Assembly: GCA_031254955.1 (NCBI GenBank)
Contig: JAIRTK010000092.1
Location: 1-11,356 of the forward strand
Length of the DNA: 11,356 nt
Direction: 5' to 3'
Origin: Opitutaceae bacterium
GTDB lineage: Bacteria > Verrucomicrobiota > Verrucomicrobiia > Opitutales > Opitutaceae
Below are positions 1 through 7,462 of the stretch, piece by piece. The notes beneath the pieces are model-generated. The model did not search any database. It was not told where the DNA came from and was given only the letters and a program-made list of their open reading frames with translations. The position numbers were made by a program, and so were the translations under genes. How positions within the stretch are numbered: the first letter of the stretch is position 1; each line of letters starts with the position of its first letter.

Positions 1-18
1 CTCCTGATCCCTCCACTC

Positions 19-2139
19 ATGTCACATCCCATCAAGCCCGCCCTCCGCTCCTCGGTTTGCCGTTTTTATCATTTTTGCGCTTTATTTGCCTGCGCCGCGT
101 TGGCGGCGCTGGCTGCCCTTGAGGCCGCCCCCGAGGCCGCCGCCCGACAGAAAAAACTGCCCGAAAAACTCACCCGGCTTGAACACAACAATCCCGCCGC
201 CGTCGTGAACCTCGGCGTCGGCCTCTGGGCCTGGCCGGTGGTGAGCGACCTCAACGGCGACGGCCTGACCGACCTCGTGGTGGTGGCCGGGTCCTCCCCC
301 GCTCGCGGCACCTGGTATTTTGAGAATACCGGACGCAAGGATTCCGCCACCGGTATGGAGATTTTCAAGAAGGCCGTTTACCTCGGCGCCGGACGCAACG
401 ATGTCACGCCGTCCTACCTGCCCGATGGCGGCGTGCGCGTGACCGCCGCGAATTATGAATATCCCGATTTCCTGAAGTCCGGCATCAATACAAAAAGCAA
501 GGCGCGCAAGGCGCTTCCCTTCACCGCCAAGGAAGTCCACAAAACCTCCGGTCGCATCCGCGGCGAGCAGTGGAGCCATGTTGATTTCGACGGCGACGGG
601 AAGCTCGACCTCGTGCTCGGCGTCGGCGACTGGACGGATTACGGTTGGGACAACGCCTACGATGCCAACGGCCGCTGGACAAACGGCCCTTTGCACGGGT
701 TCGTTTATATAATGAAGAACCTCGGCACGGACGAGAAACCCCGCTACGCCGAACCCTTCCGCCTGAAAGCCGACGGACGCGACATCGACCAATACGGCAT
801 GCCCTCGCCGGTGTTCGGCGATTTTCGCGGCTCCGGGAAACTCGACCTCATCTGCGGCGAGTTTGTGGACGGCCTCACTTTTTATGAAAACATCGGCACG
901 CGCGAAAATCCCGACTATGCGCCGGGCCGCCGTCTGACCTTCAACGGCGCGCCGATCACCATGCCGCTGGAGATGATCGTGGTCACCGCCTGCGATTGGA
1001 ACAAGGACGGACGCCTCGACCTCATCGTCGCCCAGGAGGACGGCCATGTGGCGCTGCTCGAAAATACCGGAAATATTATAAAGTCGGAGCAGCGCTCCAA
1101 CCCGCGCGACGAGCCGCTCGTGCGCAACATGCCCGAGTTCAAGCCGCCGCGCTTCTTCCGGCAGGAGGCCGGCCACGTGAAATTCGGCGTGCTCACCACG
1201 CCGGTGGCTGCGGACTGGGACGGCGACGGCCTGATTGATATAATGACCGGCAACACCGCCGGCGAGATGGCTTTTATCAAAAACCTCGGCGGCAATCCCG
1301 CCCGCTGGGCCGCGCCCGAATTTCTCGAAGCGGATGGCAGGCGCATCTGGATACAAGCCGGCTACAACGGCTCCATCCAAGGACCCGCCGAGGCCAAATG
1401 GGGTTATACCAACATCCACGTCGCCGACTGGGACGGCGACGGCCTGCCGGACATCATGACCAATTCCATCATCGGAAAAATCCTTTGGTATAAAAACACC
1501 GGCACCCGCGCGCAGCCGAAACTCGCCGCCGCGCAGCCCGTGCGCGCGGCGTGGGACGGCCCCGCCCCAAAACCGGCGTGGAACTGGTGGAACCCCGAGG
1601 GCGACGAGCTGGTGCTCCAGTGGCGCTGCACGCCCTATATGATCGATATCGACGGCGACGGCATCCTCGATCTCGTCGCCCCCGACCACGAGGGATACCT
1701 CGCATTCTTCAAACACGTTGTCCGCGGCGGAAACCATTTCGTATTGCCTGGCCGGCGCATCTTCAGGATGCAGGGGCTTTCCGAGTTCAACTCCAGCGGC
1801 GTCGCCAAGGAGGACGGCGAGTCGGACGGCCCGCTGCGCATGAATTACGGCCTCGCCGGACGCAGCGGGCGGCGCACCTTCGCGTTTGCCGACTGGGACG
1901 GCGACGGGAAACCCGATCTGCTCGTCAACACCGTGAATATCAATTTCTATAAAAACGTGTCCCGGAAATCCGGCGAATGGATTTTCAAGGACATGGGGCC
2001 GGTGGACGGAAAAAAACTCGCCGGGCACAGCACCTCGCCGACCACCGCGGACTGGGACGGCGACGGCATCGAGGAGCTGCTCGTCGGCGCCGAGGACGGG
2101 TTTTTCTACCTGATGAAAAATCCGCGCGCGGAAAAATAA
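19..2139 (+). CDS. Secreted FG-GAP/VCBS repeat protein
   Basis: This 706-residue protein is probably exported and folds as a calcium-binding beta-propeller. Residues 1 to about 42 look like a signal peptide: a short basic start, an Ala/Leu-rich core, and an Ala-rich region suited to signal peptidase I. Nine Asp-rich motifs of the form DxDGDGxxDL begin near residues 77, 189, 268, 326, 399, 470, 543, 625 and 678. Most are followed by a hydrophobic strand and a phrase such as FxENxGT or WYKNTGT, as in FG-GAP/VCBS (integrin-alpha-like) repeats. The motif at 268 is degenerate (DFRGSG). No catalytic domain is visible, so a binding or adhesion role at the cell surface or in the periplasm is only an inference. 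The ATG at 19 is the only start that keeps the signal peptide, and no Shine-Dalgarno sequence precedes it. A repeat-rich spacer of 326 nt separates it from the next gene, so co-transcription is uncertain. Confidence 0.88.
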   Translation: MSHPIKPALRSSVCRFYHFCALFACAALAALAALEAAPEAAARQKKLPEKLTRLEHNNPAAVVNLGVGLWAWPVVSDLNGDGLTDLVVVAGSSPARGTWYFENTGRKDSATGMEIFKKAVYLGAGRNDVTPSYLPDGGVRVTAANYEYPDFLKSGINTKSKARKALPFTAKEVHKTSGRIRGEQWSHVDFDGDGKLDLVLGVGDWTDYGWDNAYDANGRWTNGPLHGFVYIMKNLGTDEKPRYAEPFRLKADGRDIDQYGMPSPVFGDFRGSGKLDLICGEFVDGLTFYENIGTRENPDYAPGRRLTFNGAPITMPLEMIVVTACDWNKDGRLDLIVAQEDGHVALLENTGNIIKSEQRSNPRDEPLVRNMPEFKPPRFFRQEAGHVKFGVLTTPVAADWDGDGLIDIMTGNTAGEMAFIKNLGGNPARWAAPEFLEADGRRIWIQAGYNGSIQGPAEAKWGYTNIHVADWDGDGLPDIMTNSIIGKILWYKNTGTRAQPKLAAAQPVRAAWDGPAPKPAWNWWNPEGDELVLQWRCTPYMIDIDGDGILDLVAPDHEGYLAFFKHVVRGGNHFVLPGRRIFRMQGLSEFNSSGVAKEDGESDGPLRMNYGLAGRSGRRTFAFADWDGDGKPDLLVNTVNINFYKNVSRKSGEWIFKDMGPVDGKKLAGHSTSPTTADWDGDGIEELLVGAEDGFFYLMKNPRAEK

Positions 2140-2183
2140 TAGGCTTCTCCGCTATTTTTAATGCCTGAAGACAACTCAACCCA

Positions 2184-2290
2184 TTCACCACGAAGCCATG
2201 AAAGGAATTTTTTTATTCACCGCGAAGGCCGCGAAGAGCCGGAAGGCTTCCGTTCCTTCCTCGCGGCTCCGCGTCCTTCGTGGTTATAAA
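2184..2290. repeat. Imperfect hairpin repeat A (CGCGAAGG family)
   Basis: The left arm at about 2216-2246 reads as 9-nt units (CGCGAAGGC, CGCGAAGAG, CCGGAAGGC) preceded by TTCAC. The right arm at about 2253-2288 is its approximate reverse complement and, on the other strand, starts AACCACGAAGGACGCGG. A second half-site, TTCACCACGAAGCC, lies at 2184-2197. The arms could form a long imperfect stem in RNA. It shares unit sequence and architecture with the repeats at 2303-2400 and 9424-9621. A possible secondary effect is attenuation or mRNA stabilisation between the flanking genes. Confidence 0.75.
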
Positions 2291-2302
2291 AAACAAATCT
2301 TT

Positions 2303-2400
2303 AATTTAATCGCGGAGGCATGGAATGGCGGAAACACGGAAGCAAACCCATCCTCTCCTTTTTCCCGTGTTTCCGGCCTCCGCGCCTCCGCGATTAAAAA
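2303..2400. repeat. Imperfect hairpin repeat B
   Basis: The left arm at about 2305-2342 begins TTTAATCGCGGAGGC and ends GGAAACACGGAA. The right arm at about 2360-2400, read on the other strand, begins TTTTTAATCGCGGAGGC and ends GGAAACACGGGAAA. The outer 15 or so bases pair almost perfectly, as do the inner GGAAACACGG blocks, with mismatches between them. The arms are about 40 nt and the loop is short. It is related to repeat A but uses CGCGGAGG rather than CGCGAAGG units, so it looks like a diverged subfamily member placed directly beside it. Confidence 0.8.
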
Positions 2401-2465
2401 ACGAACCCATCGAAATGGCGAGGCGCCAATAATATTATTTCCCCTTCAACTCATCCCATAACATC

Positions 2466-3407
2466 ATGTCATCCAAAGTACCGAAAAAAGGAATTCTCGC
2501 GGCCTTGTGGCTGCCCGCCGACGCTGAGGGCAACCTGCTCAAGCGCGAACTCGCGGCCAACATCGCGTGGCTCAAGGACAGGGGCGTTTACGGCCTCCTC
2601 GCGCTCGGCAGCACGGGCGGGTTTCCCCTCATGACGGTCGCGCAGCGCCAGGACGCGCTCGCGACCGTGGCGGAACTGGCGGCGCCGCTGCCCGTCCTGG
2701 CCAACATCAGCGACATCCGCCCGCGCGCCGTCGCCGAGCTTGGGCGCACCGCCCGCCAGCTCGGCCTGCCCGCCGTCACCATCATGACGCCCGGCTTTTA
2801 TCCAAGCACGCAGGAGGACGCGCTGGAGCATTTCCTCCACGCGGCGGACAGCTCGCAGTTGCCGGTGTTTTTATATAATTTCCCGTCCCTCACCGGCACG
2901 CGCATCGACATCGAGACGGTCGCCGCCTTCGCCGACCGCGCCGACATGGCCGGCATCAAGCAAAGCGGCGGCGAGTTCGGGTATCACAAGGAACTCATCG
3001 CGCTGGGCAGGGAGAAAAACTTCGTTGTGTTTTCCGGCGCCGACACGCGCCTGCCCGAGGTGTTCGGCCTCGGCGCGACGGGCTGCATCGGCGGCCTGGC
3101 GAACATCGCCCCGGAGCTGATGCTGCATTTGTATAAAGTCTGCCGCGAGGGCGCGCCCGGCGACATCCATCCGGCGTTTGAGCGCCTGAAACAGGTGGGC
3201 GACACCGTGGACCGCCTGACCTTCCCGCTGAACGTCGCCGCCGGCATGGCCGCGCGCGGCCTGCCCGCCGGCGAACCCAGGGCGCGCGTCTCGCCGGGTT
3301 CGCAAAAGATTTATGACGGCATCGTCCGGGACCTCGGCGCGGCGTTCGAGTCGTGGGGCCTGCCGCGCTTCGATGCGATTCCCGCCGAGGCCGCCGCCCT
3401 TTGTTAA
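2466..3407 (+). CDS. DapA/N-acetylneuraminate lyase-family aldolase
   Basis: This 313-residue cytoplasmic TIM-barrel enzyme belongs to the class I pyruvate-dependent aldolase family. It probably splits a 2-keto-3-deoxy sugar acid into pyruvate and an aldehyde. Visible landmarks are GSTGG at 48-52, the catalytic Tyr137 in LYNFPSLTG, and the Schiff-base Lys165 in GIKQSGG. Both catalytic positions match the usual lyase numbering. Leu142 in YNFPSLTG resembles sialate lyase (YNIPxLSG) rather than dihydrodipicolinate synthase, which has Arg there. Two sites differ from sialate lyase: the Glu of GSTGE is Gly52, and the GYDE substrate loop is GADT at 191-194. The substrate is therefore uncertain. It may be a sialic acid relative, KDG-like acid or other nonulosonate. 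The ATG at 2466 has no Shine-Dalgarno sequence. It is the first gene of a packed run and lies 44 nt before an Asp-box protein gene. Confidence 0.85.
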   Translation: MSSKVPKKGILAALWLPADAEGNLLKRELAANIAWLKDRGVYGLLALGSTGGFPLMTVAQRQDALATVAELAAPLPVLANISDIRPRAVAELGRTARQLGLPAVTIMTPGFYPSTQEDALEHFLHAADSSQLPVFLYNFPSLTGTRIDIETVAAFADRADMAGIKQSGGEFGYHKELIALGREKNFVVFSGADTRLPEVFGLGATGCIGGLANIAPELMLHLYKVCREGAPGDIHPAFERLKQVGDTVDRLTFPLNVAAGMAARGLPAGEPRARVSPGSQKIYDGIVRDLGAAFESWGLPRFDAIPAEAAALC

Positions 3408-3451
3408 CCGACGGCCCGGCATGACGCCGGGCCGGCAACCTGAAAACTCCC

Positions 3452-4516
3452 ATGTCCCGCTATATAGTATCCATCCCCTCGTTGTTTCTGGCATGCTGCC
3501 TGGCCCCGGCCAGCGCGGTCGCGCATCCGGCGGTGGTGCGTTCCGGTTTTATATACGAAACCGCGCCCTATCCTGAATGCCACGCCTCGACCATCGCGGA
3601 AACCTCGCCGGGAAAACTCGTGGCCGCGTGGTTCGGCGGCACCAAGGAAAAGAATCCCGACGTTTGCATCTGGGTTTCTCATTTTGAGAATGGCCAATGG
3701 ACGGAGGCAAAAAACGTCGCCAACGGCCTCCAGCCCGACGGCACGCGCCATCCGACATGGAATCCCGTCCTGTTCCAGCCGCCGGGCAAGGGCGCGCCGT
3801 TGATCCTGTTTTATAAAGTCGGCCCGTCCCCGACCACATGGTGGGGCATGCAAATAAAATCCACCGACGGCGGCCATGCGTGGGGCGCGCCCGGGCGGCT
3901 TCCCGACGGCATTCTTGGCCCGATAAAAAACAAGCCGGTCGTCCTCGCCGACGGCTCGTGGCTGTCGCCGTCGAGCACGGAATCGCGCAAGGACGGCTGG
4001 CGGGTGCATTTCGAGTGTTCCCGTGATGAGGGCAAAACGTGGACCCTCATCGGCCCGGTGAAGAAAGGGCCGAACTTTGATGCCATCCAGCCCAGCGTGC
4101 TGGTTTTCCCCGGAGGCCGGCTTGAGGCGCTTTGCCGCACGCGCCAGGGCGTCCTTGCCATGACCTGGTCGGAGGACCGCGGCAGGACGTGGAGTCCGCT
4201 CGCCGCCACCGGGCTGCCCAACCCCAATTCCGGCACCGACGCCGTCACGCTTCGGGACGGGCGGCAACTGCTTATATATAATCACTCCGCCCACCGGCCC
4301 GACAGGCCGGGCAAAGGCTGGCGTTATCCCATCGGCCTCGCGCTTTCCGACGACGGCATCCAATGGCGGCGTTCCGTGACGCTCGACGACGCGCCGCTGC
4401 CCGAGGGCTATGCGTATCCGGCCATCATCCAGACTTCCGACGGGCTGGTGCACGTCACCTACACATGGGACCGCAAGCGCATCAAGCATGTCATCCTCAA
4501 TCCCTCATTGCTATGA
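3452..4516 (+). CDS. Secreted sialidase-like BNR/Asp-box protein
   Basis: This 354-residue protein is probably exported; residues 1-24 form a signal peptide ending SAVA. It is a six-bladed propeller candidate of the BNR_2 type. Asp boxes (SxDxGxxW) occur at 137-144, 190-197 and 240-247, with a shortened one at 299-305 (SDDGIQW). The N-terminal segment FIYETAPYPECHAST, the AAWFGGT phrase near 58-64 and the C-terminal YAYPAIIQTSDG phrase are typical of the group annotated as sialidase or exo-alpha-sialidase. I do not see the FRIP/YRIP arginine motif of GH33 enzymes, so sialidase activity is unproven; it could act on another acidic glycan or only bind. Arg229, Arg231 (CRTRQG) and Tyr320 are candidate active-site residues by position only. 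Its stop codon overlaps the transporter start, linking it to uptake of the product. No Shine-Dalgarno sequence is seen before the ATG. Confidence 0.83.
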   Translation: MSRYIVSIPSLFLACCLAPASAVAHPAVVRSGFIYETAPYPECHASTIAETSPGKLVAAWFGGTKEKNPDVCIWVSHFENGQWTEAKNVANGLQPDGTRHPTWNPVLFQPPGKGAPLILFYKVGPSPTTWWGMQIKSTDGGHAWGAPGRLPDGILGPIKNKPVVLADGSWLSPSSTESRKDGWRVHFECSRDEGKTWTLIGPVKKGPNFDAIQPSVLVFPGGRLEALCRTRQGVLAMTWSEDRGRTWSPLAATGLPNPNSGTDAVTLRDGRQLLIYNHSAHRPDRPGKGWRYPIGLALSDDGIQWRRSVTLDDAPLPEGYAYPAIIQTSDGLVHVTYTWDRKRIKHVILNPSLL

Positions 4517-6027
4517 ACGCCACCCAAAGCCATTTCGCCACGCTCGACATCATTGTCCTGCTTGCCTATTTCGCCCTCACGCTGGCCATCGGCCTGGCCT
4601 GCTGGCGCAAAAGCCGCTCCGTGCACGGCTTCACCGCGGCTGAAAGCAGCCTGCCGGGCTGGCTCACCGGGTTGTCCATCCTCGGAACCTACATCAGCAG
4701 CATCAGTTTCATCGCGCTGCCGGGAAAGGCGTTTGCCTCGAACTGGAACTCGTTTGTCTTCAGCCTTTCAATTCCCATCGCGGCGTGGGTGGGGGTGAAA
4801 TACTTTATTCCATTTTATAGAAACAGCGGCTGCATCTCCGCCTACACGCACCTGGAGGGACGCTTCGGCGGCTGGGCGCGCGCCTACGCCAGCGCGTGCT
4901 ATCTGCTCACGCAACTCGCGCGCATCGGCACGGTCACTTATTTGATGGCGCTGCCGATGAACGTGCTCCTCGGCTGGAACATCCGCTGGATTATATTAAT
5001 CACCGGGGTCAGCACCACGCTCTACACGTTCATCGGCGGCATCGTGGGCGTGATTTGGACCGAGGCGATTCAAACCGTGGTGCTCATCGCCGGGGCGCTG
5101 GTATGCGCGCTGCTGATGCTGGGCGGCCTGCCCGAAGGACCGGGGCAGCTGTTCCGGCTCGCTGCGGAAAACCACAAATTCAGCCTCGGCGGCTTCGGCC
5201 CGGAACTGACCCAGGCGACCTTCTGGGTGGTGCTGGTCTACGGCGTGGTCATCAACCTGCAAAATTTCGGCGTGGACCAGAATTATGTGCAGCGTTTCCA
5301 CACCGCGAAATCCGAAAAGGAGGCGCGCAAGAGCCTGTGGCTGGGGGCGCTGCTCTACCTGCCGGTGTCGGCGGTCTTTTTCTTCATCGGCACCGCGCTC
5401 TTCGCCTATTATACAGCCCATCCGGGCGCGCTGCCTCCGGAATACGGCGCCGCCGACAAAAGCGACTATGTGTTTCCCTGGTTCATCGTGACGGTGCTGC
5501 CGTCCGGCGTCACCGGCCTGCTGGTCGCCTCGATTTTCGCGGCGGCGATGAGCACGATTTCCAGCAGCCTGAACTCGTCCGCGACGATTTTCCTCAACGA
5601 TTATTATCTGCGTTATATAAACAAGGACGCGGGCGAACGCCGGAAGCTGGGCGTCCTTTATGCGTGCACCGTCGCGGCGGGCGTGCTCGGCACGGCGCTG
5701 GCCTTCGCGATGATCAATGTGAAAAGCGCGCTCGACGCGTGGTGGACGCTGGCGGGCATCTTTGGCGGCGGCATGCTGGGCCTCTTCCTGCTCGGCTTCC
5801 TGTCGCGCCGCGCCGGCAAGCCCGCCGGCCTTGTCGGCGTGGCGGTCGGCGTCCTGCTGATCCTCTGGATGAGCGTGTCGCCGAAGCTGGGCGGAGTCTT
5901 CACCGGCTGGCAAAGCCCGTTCCACTCCTTCCTGACCATCGTTTTCGGCACCGCCGCGCTACTCCTCACCGGCCTGCTGGCGGCATCCTTGGGCGGCTCC
6001 GGGAAAAGATCGGTTTCTAAAAAATGA
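4513..6027 (+). CDS. Sodium:solute symporter (SSS family)
   Basis: This 504-residue inner-membrane protein has about 13 hydrophobic segments and belongs to the SSS/SGLT family of Na+-coupled importers. Family landmarks are GWLTGLSILGTYISSISF near 49-66, YTFIGGIVGVIWTEAIQ at 171-187 (the commoner Asp of WTD is Glu), DQNYVQRF near 255-262, and AAAMSTISSSLNSSAT at 343-358, which carries the Ser residues of the Na2 site. I chose the ATG at 4513 because it begins MNATQSHF just before the first membrane helix. An in-frame start further upstream at 4363 would fall inside the preceding gene. The ATG overlaps that gene's TGA as ATGA, indicating translational coupling. Beside an Asp-box protein and a pyruvate aldolase, it probably imports the released sugar acid. 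SSS carriers for sialic acid exist, but specificity cannot be read from sequence. Confidence 0.92.
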   Translation: MNATQSHFATLDIIVLLAYFALTLAIGLACWRKSRSVHGFTAAESSLPGWLTGLSILGTYISSISFIALPGKAFASNWNSFVFSLSIPIAAWVGVKYFIPFYRNSGCISAYTHLEGRFGGWARAYASACYLLTQLARIGTVTYLMALPMNVLLGWNIRWIILITGVSTTLYTFIGGIVGVIWTEAIQTVVLIAGALVCALLMLGGLPEGPGQLFRLAAENHKFSLGGFGPELTQATFWVVLVYGVVINLQNFGVDQNYVQRFHTAKSEKEARKSLWLGALLYLPVSAVFFFIGTALFAYYTAHPGALPPEYGAADKSDYVFPWFIVTVLPSGVTGLLVASIFAAAMSTISSSLNSSATIFLNDYYLRYINKDAGERRKLGVLYACTVAAGVLGTALAFAMINVKSALDAWWTLAGIFGGGMLGLFLLGFLSRRAGKPAGLVGVAVGVLLILWMSVSPKLGGVFTGWQSPFHSFLTIVFGTAALLLTGLLAASLGGSGKRSVSKK

Positions 6028-6033
6028 TATAAT
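6028..6033 (+). promoter_or_regulatory. Possible -10 element (TATAAT)
   Basis: An exact TATAAT hexamer sits directly after the symporter stop codon, inside an A/T-rich stretch at about 6020-6042 and 71 nt before the likely start of the next gene. The distance suits an internal promoter for the second Asp-box gene. No TTGACA-like -35 element lies 15-19 nt upstream, and similar hexamers occur inside genes in this window, so the call is weak. Confidence 0.25.
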
Positions 6034-6103
6034 ATATTTTTTCCCGCCCAGAATCACCCGGCCACAATCGGCCATGCGACAAGACTCATGCTCCCTCATT
6101 CCA

Positions 6104-7420
6104 ATGAATACTCATATCATTCGCCTTCTGGCCGGCCTGTTGCTCCTTGGCCTGGCGGCGCTTCGCGCCTCGCAGGTCGGCGGGCCGGTCCGTCCTCTGG
6201 CGGATGAGTTTGTCGTGGTGGGCGAGTCCGACGACCCGCAAAACACGCCGCTCTATTCCCCCTCCATCCTGCGGCTGGACTCGGGCCGCCTGGTCGCCGC
6301 CTATTCGCGGCATTCCGCGAAAAAGCCGAAGCGCGAAGTTCTGCTTACATCCGACGACGGCGGGCGCTCATGGAAACAGCGCGCCGAGCTGCCCAGCCTG
6401 CAAGGGCGCGTTTTCAAGGCGGGGAGGTCGTTGTATTATCTGGCGACCGGCGCCGGCCTGCCCATCTCGCGCTCCGATGACGACGGCGGGACCTGGTCCG
6501 CCCCGGTGCACCTCACCGGCAAGGAGCTTGTCTGGCAGCAAACCCCGGCGAATGTCTGGCACGCGAAGGGCAATGTCTATATTGCCTACGAACTGGCGGG
6601 GCGGAAAATAAATGCCTGGGCGCCGTCCGAGAAGGCGCTCGTGCTTTTGCGCGCGGCGGAAAAGTCGGATCTCACCAAAACGCAAAACTGGACGACTTCC
6701 AGCCGGCTGGCGTTCTCCGATGTGCTGCCCGGCACGCGCGAGAACGATCCACGGATCGACTATGTGGGGATTCCTTTTTATCCGCAAAGTTATCCCAACC
6801 GCCGTCCGATGGCGCCGAGGCGCAGCTTTTCGCCCATCGGCTGGGTCGAGCCTGGGGTCGTGCAAATCCTCGACCCCGATCATTATTGGTATGATCCGTC
6901 GGGCCGCACCTTTCATATACTCGCCCGCGCGCACACGGGCGGCACGGGGTTCGCATGCCTGGCCAAGGTCGTCGAGAACGACGACGGCGGCATGACCCTG
7001 TCGTTGCAGGACGCCCCCTCGGGCAAGCACATGCTCTTCCTGCCCGTGCCCGGCGGGCAGTTGCGTTTTCATCTTCTCTACGATGCGAAAACCAAGCTCT
7101 ACTGGCTGCTCGGCTCGCAGGCCACCGATTCGATGCGCCGCGCCGACCGGCTTCCGCCCGACCGCTTCGACCTCGCCTTTAACGAGCGCCAGCGCCTGGT
7201 GCTGCACTTTTCCAAAAATCTTGTCGATTGGTGCTTCGCCGGGCTTGTCGCGACCTCGGGGAAAAATGGCCGGACTTCGCGCCACTACGCCAGCATGGAC
7301 ATCGACGGCGACGATCTTGTCATCCTTTCCCGCAGCGGCGACGAGCGCGCCCAGAGCGCGCACAACGGAAACCTCATCACTTTTCACCGCGTGAAAAACT
7401 TCCGCGAGCTTGTTTATTGA
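6104..7420 (+). CDS. Second secreted Asp-box (BNR) propeller protein
   Basis: This 438-residue protein is probably exported. I prefer the ATG at 6104 to the in-frame ATG at 6074 because it gives a clean signal peptide, MNTHIIRLLAGLLLLGLAAL, followed by RAS; the longer form adds ten polar residues. Asp boxes lie at 83-90 (SDDGGRSW) and 124-131 (SDDDGGTW). Later blades are less regular. The C-terminal part has a KNLVDW phrase near 361-366, a HYASMDIDGDDLVILSRSGDE block near 384-404, and ends HNGNLITFHRVKNFRELVY. Such proteins are usually labelled exo-alpha-sialidase or BNR-repeat protein, but no RIP arginine motif is visible: the expected position reads YSPSILRLDSGRL. It shares little with the Asp-box protein encoded at 3452, so the two are not a recent duplication. 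It probably acts on the same extracellular substrate. A 76-nt spacer with a TATAAT separates it from the symporter. Confidence 0.8.
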   Translation: MNTHIIRLLAGLLLLGLAALRASQVGGPVRPLADEFVVVGESDDPQNTPLYSPSILRLDSGRLVAAYSRHSAKKPKREVLLTSDDGGRSWKQRAELPSLQGRVFKAGRSLYYLATGAGLPISRSDDDGGTWSAPVHLTGKELVWQQTPANVWHAKGNVYIAYELAGRKINAWAPSEKALVLLRAAEKSDLTKTQNWTTSSRLAFSDVLPGTRENDPRIDYVGIPFYPQSYPNRRPMAPRRSFSPIGWVEPGVVQILDPDHYWYDPSGRTFHILARAHTGGTGFACLAKVVENDDGGMTLSLQDAPSGKHMLFLPVPGGQLRFHLLYDAKTKLYWLLGSQATDSMRRADRLPPDRFDLAFNERQRLVLHFSKNLVDWCFAGLVATSGKNGRTSRHYASMDIDGDDLVILSRSGDERAQSAHNGNLITFHRVKNFRELVY

Positions 7421-7462
7421 TTCTGGCGGGAGTTTATTTGCGAGGCCCATTTGATATACAAA

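Larger units (their letters stand above)
2140..2465. other. Gene-free intergenic region with two hairpin repeats
   Basis: No credible gene lies here. An open frame at 2198-2461 exists only because the repeats are built of 9-nt units that avoid stops; its Ala/Lys/Arg-rich translation has no protein-like features. The region holds two imperfect inverted repeats, listed separately, and a short A/T-rich join near 2283-2308. I see no clear promoter with both boxes for the aldolase gene downstream. Confidence 0.7.

Noticed and set aside
82..2028. Long open frame (648 codons) on the minus strand opposite the FG-GAP gene
   Set aside because: It is a GC-driven shadow. Its translation mirrors the DGDG repeats as Val/Ala-rich repeats such as VAVPVG, with no domain or signal, while the + strand frame is clearly a real protein.
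2184..2400. CRISPR array
   Set aside because: Repeated short units are present, but they are inverted arms with no regular spacers and no cas genes nearby.
2198..2461. Open frame of 87 codons between the FG-GAP and aldolase genes
   Set aside because: It lies wholly within hairpin repeats A and B. Its Lys/Arg/Ala-rich translation follows from the 9-nt repeat units and there is no ribosome-binding or protein-like signal.
4363..4512. Extended start for the symporter
   Set aside because: These 50 codons lie inside the Asp-box protein gene, are Arg/His-rich, and precede a better start at 4513 directly before the first helix.
4896..6020. Alternative + strand frame inside the symporter gene
   Set aside because: It is a frame-shifted shadow with Arg/His-rich composition. 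The symporter frame shows membrane helices and SSS motifs throughout.
7451..7462. TTG start or -10 element (GATATAC) before the broken hydrolase
   Set aside because: ATG 7463 begins directly afterwards and gives a good signal peptide. The A/T stretch is too close to the start to act as a usual -10 element.
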